Shown: positions 8,235-16,230, numbered from the stretch's first letter. The stretch: DNA of 34,717 nt from Pseudomonadota bacterium (GCA_021847345.1 JAJZTW010000044.1:1-34717), one strand, 5' to 3'. The notes: a model not told the origin generated them from the sequence alone. Made by a program: numbers and translations.

Positions 8235-8657
8235 ATGTCCACTCCGAAATCCGTGCTGGTGCTGTGCACCGGCAATTCCTGCCGCTCGCAGATGGCCGAG
8301 GCGCTGCTCAACCACGAACTCGCCGGCCTGGTGCGCGCGAGCTCGGCCGGCATCAGCCCGCAGCCCAAGGTCGCCGACGGCGCCATCGAGGCGCTGCGCC
8401 TGGCCGGGCTGCCCACCGAGGGCCTGTACCCGAAGGACCTGGACACCCTGATCGACCAGCCCTTCGACCTCGTGGTCACCGTGTGCGACAACGCCCGCGA
8501 GGCCTGCCCGGTGTTCCCGCGCCCGGTGCCCAGCATCCACCTGCCCTTTCACGACCCCCACGGCGAGCCGCTGGAAAGTTTCCTGCGCGTGCGCGACGAC
8601 ATCCGCGCGCGCCTGGTGCCCGCGGTGCGCGAGGCGCTGGGCCTGGGAGCGGCCTGA
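8235..8657 (+). CDS. arsC: LMW-phosphatase-type arsenate reductase, second copy
   Basis: This is a 140-residue thioredoxin-coupled-type arsenate reductase. The start MSTPKSVLVLCTGNSCRS is taken because it places the CX5R P-loop at the family position; upstream in-frame codons lie inside the previous gene. The redox relay is present in VTVCDNAREACPVFP, equivalent to the Cys82 and Cys89 of the pI258 enzyme. IHLPFHDPHGEP is the conserved Asp-Pro loop region. The stop TGA shares one base with the ATG of the arsenite exporter, giving tight coupling of reduction and efflux. It differs enough from the first arsC that the pair is unlikely to be a recent duplication. Confidence 0.92.
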   Translation: MSTPKSVLVLCTGNSCRSQMAEALLNHELAGLVRASSAGISPQPKVADGAIEALRLAGLPTEGLYPKDLDTLIDQPFDLVVTVCDNAREACPVFPRPVPSIHLPFHDPHGEPLESFLRVRDDIRARLVPAVREALGLGAA

Positions 8658-9736
8658 TGAGCGCGCAATGCGAGGTGGTCGCCCGTAGGGCCGGCGGCGC
8701 GCCGATGAGCGTGTTCGAGCGCTGGCTCACGCTGTGGGTGTTCCTGTGCATCGTCGCCGGCATCGGGCTCGGGCAGCTGCTGCCGGGGCCCTTCCAGTGG
8801 CTGGGGCGGCTGGAGCTGGCGCAGGTCAACCTGCCGGTGGGGCTGCTGATCTGGGTGATGATCATCCCCATGCTGATGAAGGTGGATTTCGGGGCACTGC
8901 ACGAGGTGCGCCGGCATGTGCGCGGCATCGGCGTGACCCTGTTCGTCAACTGGCTGGTCAAGCCCTTCTCGATGGCCCTGCTGGGCTGGGTGTTCATCCG
9001 CCACCTGTTCGCGCCCTGGCTGCCGGCCGCGCAGATCGACAGCTACATCGCAGGTCTCATCCTGCTGGCCGCCGCGCCCTGCACCGCGATGGTGTTCGTG
9101 TGGAGCCGGCTGTCCGGAGGCGATCCGCTGTTCACCCTGTCGCAGGTGGCGCTGAACGACTCCATCATGGTGTTCGCCTTCGCGCCCATCGTGGCGCTGC
9201 TGCTGGGCATCTCGGCCATCCACGTGCCCTGGGCCACGCTGCTGTTCTCGGTGCTCATGTACATCGTGGTCCCGCTGCTGCTGGCGCAGGCCTGGCGCGC
9301 GGCGCTGCTGCGCCGCGGCCAGGCGAGCTTCGACGCCGCGCTGGCGCGCATCGGGCCTTGGTCGATGGCGGCGCTGCTGGCCACGCTGGTGCTGCTGTTC
9401 GCCTTCCAGGGTCCGGCCATCGAGGCCCAGCCGCTGGTCATTGGCTTGCTGGCGGTGCCCATCCTGATCCAGGTGCTGTTCAACTCCGGGCTGGCCTACC
9501 TGCTCAACCGCGCGCTGGGCGAGCAGCATGCCATCGCCTGCCCCTCGGCGCTGATCGGAGCGAGCAACTTCTTCGAGCTGGCGGTGGCCGCGGCCATCAG
9601 CCTGTTCGGCTTCCAGTCGGGAGCGGCGCTGGCCACCGTGGTCGGCGTGCTGATCGAGGTTCCGGTGATGCTGCTGGTGGTCCGCCTGGTGGGGGCCACG
9701 CGTGGCTGGTACGAACAACAGGGAGCTAGAGCATGA
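8657..9736 (+). CDS. acr3: Acr3-family arsenite efflux permease
   Basis: This is a 359-residue inner-membrane protein with about ten hydrophobic helices that exports As(III). Family signatures are visible: LLAAAPCTAMVFVWS with the essential Cys, DPLFTLSQVALND, FNSGLAYLLNR, CPSALIGASNFFELAVA and the Glu in VGVLIEVPVMLLVV. It belongs to Acr3 rather than the ArsB/NhaD-like family. The ATG at 8657 overlaps the arsC stop; an alternative ATG at 8705 (MSVFERW) would remove 16 mostly polar residues. Its end overlaps arsI by 4 bp (ATGA). These overlaps mean reductase, pump and lyase are expressed together under ArsR. Confidence 0.95.
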   Translation: MSAQCEVVARRAGGAPMSVFERWLTLWVFLCIVAGIGLGQLLPGPFQWLGRLELAQVNLPVGLLIWVMIIPMLMKVDFGALHEVRRHVRGIGVTLFVNWLVKPFSMALLGWVFIRHLFAPWLPAAQIDSYIAGLILLAAAPCTAMVFVWSRLSGGDPLFTLSQVALNDSIMVFAFAPIVALLLGISAIHVPWATLLFSVLMYIVVPLLLAQAWRAALLRRGQASFDAALARIGPWSMAALLATLVLLFAFQGPAIEAQPLVIGLLAVPILIQVLFNSGLAYLLNRALGEQHAIACPSALIGASNFFELAVAAAISLFGFQSGAALATVVGVLIEVPVMLLVVRLVGATRGWYEQQGARA

Positions 9737-10287
9737 AGCGTTTCCACGTGCATGCGCACGTCGAGGATCTGGCGGCGAGCATCGCCTTCTACACGCGCCT
9801 GTTCGGGGCCGAGCCGACGCGGGTCGAGTCCGACTACGCGAAGTGGATGATCGAGGACCCGCGTCTGAACTTCGCGATTTCCACGCGCGGCGCCAGCGCC
9901 GGCATCGACCACCTCGGGATCCAGGCGGACAACGAGCAGGAGCTCGCCGAGCTGAAGCAGCGCGCCAGCGCCGCCGACGCGGCCTTGCTCGACGAGGGCG
10001 CCACCACCTGCTGCTACGCGCGCAGCGAGAAGCACTGGGTCACCGATCCGCAGGGCATCGCCTGGGAGCATTACCGCACCCTGGGCGACATCCCGGTGTT
10101 CCGGGAAAGCGGGCATGGCGCCGCGGCGGCTTGCTGCACTCCGGCCGAGGCTGCCCAGGCCGGCGGCGGCTGCAGTCCGGCCGAGGCGGCCCGGACCTCC
10201 GGCTGCTGCGGCCCGGCGGACACGCTTCAGGCCGCTGCCGCCTGCTGCACGCCGGCGCAGGGCGCCAAGCCGGGCCGCTGCTGCTGA
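9733..10287 (+). CDS. arsI: ArsI/CadI-type VOC protein with Cys-rich C-terminal tail
   Basis: The 184-residue protein has a vicinal-oxygen-chelate fold at 1-117. The arrangement matches the ArsI C-As lyase, a dioxygenase that demethylates trivalent organoarsenicals: metal ligands His5, His60 and Glu112, and the arsenical-binding pair Cys93-Cys94 in TTCCYARSEKHWVTDPQG. Related CadI proteins share the fold. After residue about 130 there is an added low-complexity tail of roughly 50 residues with nine cysteines, arranged as imperfect repeats (CCTPAEA, CSPAEAA, CCGPAD, CCTPAQG, ending RCC). The tail could hold extra As(III) or other thiophilic metals, which is inference. The gene overlaps acr3 by 4 bp and is 5 bp from the truncated sigma gene. 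Confidence 0.87.
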   Translation: MKRFHVHAHVEDLAASIAFYTRLFGAEPTRVESDYAKWMIEDPRLNFAISTRGASAGIDHLGIQADNEQELAELKQRASAADAALLDEGATTCCYARSEKHWVTDPQGIAWEHYRTLGDIPVFRESGHGAAAACCTPAEAAQAGGGCSPAEAARTSGCCGPADTLQAAAACCTPAQGAKPGRCC

Positions 10288-10292
10288 AGGCC

Positions 10293-10514
10293 ATGTCCGA
10301 GCCGCGCGAGCCCGGTTTCGATTGCGCGCTGCGCGCGTGGCAGGCGCACGAAGGCGAACTGCTGGGCTTCCTGGCCCACCACGCCTCCGACGCCGACGCC
10401 ACGCAGGACCTGCTGCAGGAGGTGTTCGTCAAGGCCCTGCGCCAGGGGGGATTTTGCGCGCTGGACAACCCGCGCGCCTGGCTCTGGATTCGGGGCCGCG
10501 ATTCAAACAGATAG
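10293..10514 (+). pseudogene. Truncated ECF/SigZ-like sigma factor
   Basis: The frame starts 5 bp after arsI and encodes sigma-70 region 2 of an extracytoplasmic-function sigma factor: ALRAWQAHEGELLGFLAHH, then DADATQDLLQEVFVKALRQ and LDNPRAWLWI, the core-binding and -10-recognition part. After LWI the normal continuation (roughly ARNALIDH in SigZ-like proteins) is replaced by RGRDSNR and a stop, and region 4 is missing. The break is near 10488-10500. Without region 4 it should not recognise -35 elements, so it is scored as a remnant cut by a recombination event. Originally it may have been the last gene of the ars operon. Confidence 0.75.
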
Positions 10515-10628
10515 CCAGCACACTTGACGGAAGCTTGATGTTCATGCCGCACAGCAGTCCCATTCCGAAAGTCGGCCTTCCTGTGCGAAGTCGGACAAGC
10601 CTCGCGCCGTGGGGCAAGGCCACTCACC

Positions 10629-11039
10629 CTACTTGATCCTCTTCGGCCTCCCGGTCTTGATCGCAGGCACGGCCGCCATGACAACCAGCAACGCAGCATC
10701 GTCGAGCGTGGCCAGCAGCGAGATGCCTGCACGCAATACTTCGCTTTTCTTCGCCGGGCGTGTCAGCCTGATAAGGCGATCCTTGAGATCCTGGAGAGTT
10801 TGATATTCCGCGCGCGGAATGGAGAAGCTGTCGCGCACAAGCTTGACCTTGACGGGCTTGGCAATCGCCTGAGTCGAGGTCGGCTGCGTGGCCTTTCGCA
10901 CCTCTGCCGCCACAGCCTTGCGGGTCGGCGCCTTGCCCGGTGAGGCCGCGCCCGAGGCACGCCGCACGACAGACGGACTGGATTTGGCCTTGGCGCCCCG
11001 AGGGGTCTTGGCAGCCGGGGCGGTACTCGCGACCTGCAT
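10629..11039 (-). CDS. Lys/Ala-rich tailed, RHH-like DNA-binding protein
   Basis: This is a 136-residue basic protein. The ATG at 11039 follows CAAGGAG by about 6 nt. Residues 1-65 are low complexity, rich in Ala, Lys, Pro, Ser and Thr (AAKTPRGAKAKSSPS, GKAPTRKAVAAEVRK), like a histone H1-type tail. The C-terminal half begins DSFSIPRAEYQTLQDLKDRL, followed by KKSEVLRAGISLLATLDD, and looks like a ribbon-helix-helix fold. It ends with PAIKTGRPKRIK. Similar proteins occur widely in Burkholderiales as hypotheticals, but I cannot name the family. A perfect palindrome lies 24 bp upstream of the start, consistent with autoregulation. It sits alone, antisense to its neighbours, between two broken genes, so it may have arrived with the inserted segment. 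Confidence 0.75.
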   Translation of the reverse strand: MQVASTAPAAKTPRGAKAKSSPSVVRRASGAASPGKAPTRKAVAAEVRKATQPTSTQAIAKPVKVKLVRDSFSIPRAEYQTLQDLKDRLIRLTRPAKKSEVLRAGISLLATLDDAALLVVMAAVPAIKTGRPKRIK

Positions 11040-11062
11040 GATGTTCTCCTTGGGATGCGAAT

Positions 11063-11081
11063 GGTATAAACCGTTTATACC
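11063..11081. promoter_or_regulatory. Perfect palindromic operator upstream of RHH-like gene
   Basis: GGTATAAAC-C-GTTTATACC has 9-bp arms with no mismatch around a single central base. On the minus strand the same bases hold overlapping AAACGGT direct repeats and a TATAAA-like -10. It lies 24 bp before the ATG at 11039, where a repressor would block transcription. RHH proteins commonly bind such short symmetric sites in their own promoters. Confidence 0.6.
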
Positions 11082-11139
11082 GTTTCTCGACTTTGCGGCC
11101 CGTGTCCGCGCGTTCGGAAAAGTGTGTTTGAGCACTCCC

Positions 11140-12105
11140 GTCAATCTACGGGATCGGTGCCGGCACGCCCCCCGATCCCCGGCGTGGATCTGCCGGGAGT
11201 GCTGGATTCCAAGGGACTGATCGAGATCCACGCAATCCCCCGGGTCGCTGACCCTGATCGGCGCCGGGCCGGTCGGCGTGGAAATGGCGCAGATCTTCGC
11301 CAGGCTCGGAAGCCAGGTCACCTTGCTTCAGGGTGCGGCGCGCATTCTCGAGCCGGTCGACCCCGCGCTGGCGGATCTGCTGGCGCGGCGCATCGAAGGC
11401 GACGGCATCACGCTGCGCACGGGTGTGCGCGTGCACTCCATCGAGGCGCAGACGCAAAGCGACGGCCTGCAGGTGCGCTATACGCGGGAGGGGCGCACCG
11501 AGCAGGCGCGCTCGGACATCGTGGCCGTGGTCGCCGGCCGCCAGCCCAACGTGCAAGGGCTGGGACTGGAAAGCACCTCCGTGCGCCTCGGCCGACACGG
11601 CGTGCAGGTCGATGCCACACTGCAAACCGACGAGCCGGGCATCTACGCCACGGGCGACCTCGCCGGACAGCCGATGTTCGCGCACTGGGCCACGGCCCAG
11701 GCCTTGGCGGTTGCGCGGCATATGCTGGGGCACGATGCACCGTACCCCAGGCCCGAGCACAACTCGGCCGTGATCTTCTCCTTTCCGGAGATCGGCATGG
11801 CCGGCCTCACCGAAGAGGCCGCGCGTGGCGCGGGGTTGGATGTCGCGGTGGCCGAATACGACTACCAGGGTGATGCACGCGCACAGATCGGCGCGGAGGC
11901 CTTCGGGCGATTGCGGGTTGTCTACGAGCGAACAAGCCGGTGCATCGTCGGCCTGCACGCGCTGGTCAACAGTGCTGCCGATCTCATGGGCGAAGCCGCA
12001 CTGGCGGTGCGCCAGGGGCTGCGCGTCGACGATCTGGCCTCGGCCATCGATCCCCACCCGACGCTGACCGAAGCCTTCGGGCTGGCTGCGCTGGCGGCCC
12101 GGTGA
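11140..12105 (+). pseudogene. 5'-truncated, frameshifted FAD disulfide oxidoreductase
   Basis: This is the remains of a dihydrolipoamide dehydrogenase/mercuric reductase-like flavoprotein. The first recognisable residues, TGSVPARPPIPGVDLPGVL, appear at about 11148 in one frame and run to HAIPR near 11242. The protein then continues one frame over as SLTLIGAGPVGVEMAQIF, which holds the NAD-binding GxGxxG. One extra base in the CCCCCGGG run at 11237-11244 explains the shift. Downstream the NAD domain, the ATGD FAD motif (YATGDLAGQPMF) and the dimerisation domain with DPHPTLTEAF are intact to 12105. The whole N-terminal FAD domain with the redox CxxxxC is missing, so it cannot be an active disulfide reductase. 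A 275-residue GTG-started C-terminal product is possible. Confidence 0.8.
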
Positions 12106-12117
12106 CCGCACCGTGCT

Positions 12118-12133
12118 TGGCCTATCGCATGCG
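12118..12133 (+). promoter_or_regulatory. Possible sigma-54 promoter before thiolase
   Basis: TGGCCTATCGCATGCG has GG (12119-12120) and GC (12131-12132) exactly 12 bp apart, as in -24/-12 promoters. It shares the pattern TGGCCTAnnGCnTGC with the aioB promoter at 17255. The predicted start is near 12144, about 65 bp before the thiolase ATG. The -12 element is CATGC rather than TTGC, and no AioR-type repeat was found upstream, so a chance match is possible. Confidence 0.35.
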
Positions 12134-12210
12134 ATGGGCGGCTTCTTGATCTGAGCCAATGACTCCCTGTGAGCTTCGGCCTAAGGTGCTGATGGTCCAG
12201 GGAGAACATC

Positions 12211-13395
12211 ATGGCCCCAATGGAAGTCGTTCTTTGCTCCGCGGTGCGCACCGCGATCGGAACCTACAACGGCAGCTTGCGCAGCACACCCGCGACCGAA
12301 CTCGGCGCCACGGTCATCCGTGAATCCCTGCGCCGGGCGCGAATGGACGCGGACAAGGTGCAGACCGTCGTGTTCGGGCATGTCGTGCAGGCCGGAGCGA
12401 AGATGAATCCCGCCCGCCAGGCTGCAATAGGCGGGAGGCTCCCGGTGCAGGTGCCAGCGATGACGGTCAACCGGGTCTGCGGCTCGGGGGCACAAGCCAT
12501 CATCTCGGCCGCACTCGAGATCCAGGCGCAAGGCCTGCAGTGCGCGCTCGCCGGGGGGATGGAGAACATGGACATGGCGCCCTACCTCTTGCCGCAGGGG
12601 CGCTGGGGCATGCGAATGGGTGACGGAGTGGTGCTCGACAGCATGCTGCTCGACGGGCTCAACGATGCCTTCAGCGGCCGACATTCAGGTTGGCACACCG
12701 AGGATCTGGCGAGCCGCTACAACATCACGCGCGAGCAGCAGGACGCATGGGCGCTGCGCTCGCAACAGCGCTTTGCGAAGGCGCAGGCCGCCGGGCATTT
12801 CGACGAGGAGATCGTGCCGGTGCAACTGCAGGGCCACAAGGGCGTCGAGAATTTCGCCCGCGATGAGCACAACCGCCCCGACACGACCCTGGAGACCCTC
12901 TCCAGGCTCAAGCCGGCGTTCCGCAAGGACGGCACCATCACCGCCGGCAACGCTCCCGGGCTCAATTCCGCGGCCGCCTCGATGATCATCGCGCAGCGCC
13001 AATGGGCCGAGGCCAACGGCCTGCAGCCGATGGGGCGTCTGGTGTCCTACGGCGTGGCCGCGGTGGAGCCCGAGTGGTTCGGGCTAGGGCCGGTTCCAGC
13101 GGTGCGCATGGCCCTGGAGCGTGCCGGATGGTCCACGGGCGACGTTGGCCGGATCGAGATCAACGAGGCCTTCGCAGCCATTGCCATCGCCTGCACACGC
13201 GAACTCGGCTTGGCGGAGGACACCGTCAACGTCGACGGCGGATCCATCGCGCACGGCCATCCCATCGGGGCCACGGGCGCCATTCTCACGACGCGCCTGC
13301 TGCATTCGATGCGCCGCGACGGCGTGCGCCGGGGTGTGGTGACGCTGTGCATAGGGGGCGGCCAGGGCATCGCGCTGGCCCTGGAAACGCTTTGA
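12211..13395 (+). CDS. Acetyl-CoA C-acyltransferase (thiolase)
   Basis: This is a 394-residue thiolase, the usual family length. It would condense two acetyl-CoA into acetoacetyl-CoA or cleave 3-ketoacyl-CoA. The catalytic residues are in place: nucleophile Cys90 in NRVCGSGAQAI, His350 in GHPIGATGA and Cys380 in LCIGGGQGIA. NEAFAAIAIA is also typical. The start follows GGGAG at a good distance. It could be the phbA/atoB type (biosynthetic, polyhydroxybutyrate or ketone metabolism) or a degradative fadA-like enzyme, and sequence reading alone does not decide. No partner gene such as phaB or phaC is in the window, so it is metabolically isolated. It converges on aioR with only 4 bp between the stops. 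Confidence 0.92.
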   Translation: MAPMEVVLCSAVRTAIGTYNGSLRSTPATELGATVIRESLRRARMDADKVQTVVFGHVVQAGAKMNPARQAAIGGRLPVQVPAMTVNRVCGSGAQAIISAALEIQAQGLQCALAGGMENMDMAPYLLPQGRWGMRMGDGVVLDSMLLDGLNDAFSGRHSGWHTEDLASRYNITREQQDAWALRSQQRFAKAQAAGHFDEEIVPVQLQGHKGVENFARDEHNRPDTTLETLSRLKPAFRKDGTITAGNAPGLNSAAASMIIAQRQWAEANGLQPMGRLVSYGVAAVEPEWFGLGPVPAVRMALERAGWSTGDVGRIEINEAFAAIAIACTRELGLAEDTVNVDGGSIAHGHPIGATGAILTTRLLHSMRRDGVRRGVVTLCIGGGQGIALALETL

Positions 13396-13399
13396 CGCC

Positions 13400-14743
13400 T
13401 CAGCGCCGCTGCGGCTCGCTGCGGTAACGGCGCAGCTTTTCCCACAGGGTCTTGCGGCTGATGCCCAGCGCGGTGGCCGTCTTCGTGATCCCACCGTCGT
13501 TGTCCGAGACGCACTTCTCGAGATAGTCGTATTCAACCCGTGCCAGGTAGCGCTCGAGGGGTTCCGGGACCGGGCCAACGGGCGCGGCGCCCCGGCGGGA
13601 CGAATCCCTGCCCGGTAAACCCGACCGTTCCCGGCGCACCCAGCAATCGGCGGAGAGATGGTAGGCACGGTCGACCGTGGCGAACAGCTCGCGCACATTG
13701 CCGTTCCATGGCTGGAGCCTGGCCCACGCGGCGAAGCGCGGGTCCAGGCGTTTGCACGAACCGGTGCGGGCGTTGAGTTGATCCACGCGATGATGCGCGA
13801 GCCAGACCGTATCGTCCGGACGATCGCGCAACGGCGGGACATAGATGGGGAGTCCGCTGATCCGGTAGTACAGGTCCTCGCGGAACGCGCCCGATTCCAC
13901 CAGTCTGTCCAACGGTTTGTGGGTGGCGCATATCAATCGCACCCGTACTTGCAGAGACTTCTCTCCACCGACCCGCCGTACCTGGCCGTCCTGCAGCACG
14001 CGCAGCAACTTGGCCTGGGCACCGAGGGGCATGTCGCCGATTTCGTCCAGAAGCAGCAACCCTCCATTCGCCTGCTCGAAGACTCCGGCGTGGCGCCTGC
14101 TGGCGCCGGTGAAAGCGCCCGCTTCGTGGCCGAACAATTCGGATTCCAGCAAGGCTTCGCTGAGCGCGGCGCAGTTGACGGCCACGTAGGGGAAGCGTTC
14201 GCCCGCCTTCTCCTGCATGTCGGCGTGGATGCGTTGGGCCACCATTTCCTTGCCGCAGCCCGATTCACCCTGGATCAGGATGGGCAGGTCCAGCCGCGCC
14301 AGGCGCGCGATGAGTTGTTCCAGCGCCTGCGCAGCCTCCGAGACGCCGAACCAGGCATCACGGCGTTGGAAGCCCGGCGGAATCCACTCGCGGATGCGGC
14401 GCATCAAGACATCCAGGTCGAAGGGCTTCTGGATGTAGTCCCACGCACCGCCGCGCACCAGCCTGACGGCCTGGTCAACGGAACCGAAGCCCGTCATGAA
14501 CACTACCGGAGGGCAGCAGCCGCCGTAGCGTTCCGCCATGGTCGCGAGCAGCTGTTCCCCATCCCCATCGGGAAGCCGGATGTCGCTGAGCACCAGCGGG
14601 TATAGCCGCTGCTGCAGCGATTGACGGGCGGCACCCATGCTGCGCACCCATTCGACGCCATAGTGCTCGAGGTGCAGTCGATGGCTCATGGACTCGCCCA
14701 TGATGGGATCGTCCTCGACCAGCAGGATGGGCAGGTCGTTCAA
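13400..14743 (-). CDS. aioR: AioR, NtrC-type sigma-54 activator for arsenite oxidase
   Basis: This is a 447-residue response regulator. The receiver (1-120) has Asp54 in LSDIRLPDGDG and Lys106. The AAA+ domain has Walker A GESGCGKE at 159-166, the sigma-54-contacting GAFTGA loop at 209-214 and Walker B LLLLDEIGDM at 229-238. A Fis-type helix-turn-helix (ITKTATALGISRKTLWEKLRRY) closes the protein. The start is TTG at 14743, preceded by GAGGAG at 7 nt; no better ATG exists. It is third in the aioX-aioS-aioR set, 59 bp after aioS. Its partner promoter, a clear -24/-12 element with two inverted repeats, stands before aioB. The role in arsenite-dependent activation follows from known AioXSR systems. 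Confidence 0.93.
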   Translation of the reverse strand: MNDLPILLVEDDPIMGESMSHRLHLEHYGVEWVRSMGAARQSLQQRLYPLVLSDIRLPDGDGEQLLATMAERYGGCCPPVVFMTGFGSVDQAVRLVRGGAWDYIQKPFDLDVLMRRIREWIPPGFQRRDAWFGVSEAAQALEQLIARLARLDLPILIQGESGCGKEMVAQRIHADMQEKAGERFPYVAVNCAALSEALLESELFGHEAGAFTGASRRHAGVFEQANGGLLLLDEIGDMPLGAQAKLLRVLQDGQVRRVGGEKSLQVRVRLICATHKPLDRLVESGAFREDLYYRISGLPIYVPPLRDRPDDTVWLAHHRVDQLNARTGSCKRLDPRFAAWARLQPWNGNVRELFATVDRAYHLSADCWVRRERSGLPGRDSSRRGAAPVGPVPEPLERYLARVEYDYLEKCVSDNDGGITKTATALGISRKTLWEKLRRYRSEPQRR

Positions 14744-14802
14744 GGCAGGTCTCCTCGGGATTTCGGGGCGCAGTCTGTGCTGGCCGGCCTGCTTTCAAGG
14801 TA

Positions 14803-16230
14803 TCACGGTTTGCTCAGGCTGCGCAGAGGGATTTCGATCAGCGCGGTCGTCCAGCCCCGCTGGTGCGTCAGCGTGAGCGTGCCGCCGATGTCCGACAGCA
14901 GGCGCCGACTCTCCCACAGACCGTATCCCGGAAGATCGAGCGCTCCCGGAGGTCCGGGCGTGTCCATCACGCTGGCCGGCGGAGCACCGCCCTGGTTGCG
15001 CACCGTGATGCGCAGCACGCCGGCCCCAGTAATCTCGGCGGAGAACTGCAGCGTGGAATCGCGTTCCGCTGCCTGGCAGGCATTGAGCAGGATATTGAGC
15101 GTGGCCTGGCGTACAGGACCGGCGGCGATCGCGATGGCATCGGGAAGGGCCAGATGTTCGTGCATCAAGATACCGCGCTCCTGCCGGCGCGGTGTGATCA
15201 AGGCCGACAGATCACGCAGATCCTCCAGGTTCAGGTTGCGCTCGCTCGGACGGGTCTGCGCCAGCAGCGCCTGCGCAATGGTTCTCAGCTGCTCCAGGCC
15301 GCGCGCCAGAAGATCCAGGGTACGGCCGGTCGTGTCGTCATAGCGGCCAAAGCGCCGTGCCGTCTGCACCGCGTTGATCATCCCACCCAGAGGGTTGTTG
15401 ATTTCATGGGCGGTGGCCGCTGCCAGGGTCCCCACGGCCGCGTATTTCTCCGTCTGCCGAGCGTGCTCCAGACCGGCCAGAAGGCGAAGAAAGGCGCGCG
15501 ACAGCGCGCCGACCTCGTCGCGCCGGGCGGCGAGCGCCTCGCCTACCCGTCGCGCCTGCGCGCTGTCCGTCGCCATGGAACCTCCAAGGCGCGCCAGCGG
15601 ATCGAGCATGCGCCTGCTGATCCTCCAGACCACCGGGACGAACAGGAGCGCGGCGATCGCCGTGATGCCGGCGATCCACACAAGCATGGAACGCAGGCGC
15701 GACCGGTACAACTGGTCCCCCACGGCATACACGAGCGTTCCCACCGAAGCACCCGAATCGTCCCGCAAGGCCGCGATGTAGATGCGCCAGCGCCCGCTGC
15801 TGATCGGTGGCGGACGCCCCGGCCTAGCCACGCCGCCGTGGGCCGGCTGGGCCAGCGTGAGCATGCCGGGCTTCCACAACGGCGACCATTGCGGGGGCCT
15901 GGCCGTGGGAAAACGCCGGGGGTCCGAGCTGGCAAAGACATGGCTGCTGCGATCCAGCACGATCGCAAGGCTCCTGTCATGCGCCGGACCGGCCTCGGTG
16001 ACGGCCTTGAGAGCCTCGAACACTCCCCACACGTTGTCCTGCTGGATCATCGGGGGGAGGCTCTTGCCCCAGGCCGCCACGGCCTGGGACGCACCGGCGT
16101 CCACATCCTCGATCAGGTAGCGCCGGGTGAGCACGCCAAGCCCGGCCGCCATCAGCAACGCGGTCAGGATCACCAATGTGGTTGCCAGCAGAGGAACCCG
16201 GATCAGCAGGGAATCCTTCATGCGCTGCAT
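14803..16230 (-). CDS. aioS: AioS, sensor histidine kinase of the arsenite system
   Basis: This is a 475-residue kinase. The first membrane helix is at about 8-32, followed by a periplasmic domain of about 150 residues, a second helix at 182-203 and a HAMP linker. The phospho-acceptor His275 lies in AAATAHEINNPLGGM, an NtrB-like HEINNP box. The N-box is LNILLNACQAAERD, and the ATP lid is reduced to GYGLWESRRLLSDIGG. The start at 16230 overlaps the aioX stop by one base; a second Met three codons later is possible. The kinase is thought to read the state of AioX in the periplasm and phosphorylate AioR. The identification rests on the gene order and the HEINNP type of kinase. Confidence 0.9.
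   Translation of the reverse strand: MQRMKDSLLIRVPLLATTLVILTALLMAAGLGVLTRRYLIEDVDAGASQAVAAWGKSLPPMIQQDNVWGVFEALKAVTEAGPAHDRSLAIVLDRSSHVFASSDPRRFPTARPPQWSPLWKPGMLTLAQPAHGGVARPGRPPPISSGRWRIYIAALRDDSGASVGTLVYAVGDQLYRSRLRSMLVWIAGITAIAALLFVPVVWRISRRMLDPLARLGGSMATDSAQARRVGEALAARRDEVGALSRAFLRLLAGLEHARQTEKYAAVGTLAAATAHEINNPLGGMINAVQTARRFGRYDDTTGRTLDLLARGLEQLRTIAQALLAQTRPSERNLNLEDLRDLSALITPRRQERGILMHEHLALPDAIAIAAGPVRQATLNILLNACQAAERDSTLQFSAEITGAGVLRITVRNQGGAPPASVMDTPGPPGALDLPGYGLWESRRLLSDIGGTLTLTHQRGWTTALIEIPLRSLSKP

Noticed and set aside
11917-11935. AioR-like repeat upstream of the thiolase
   Set aside because: GTTGTCTACGAGCGAAC breaks the GTTNC-N6-GNAAC pattern in both arms.
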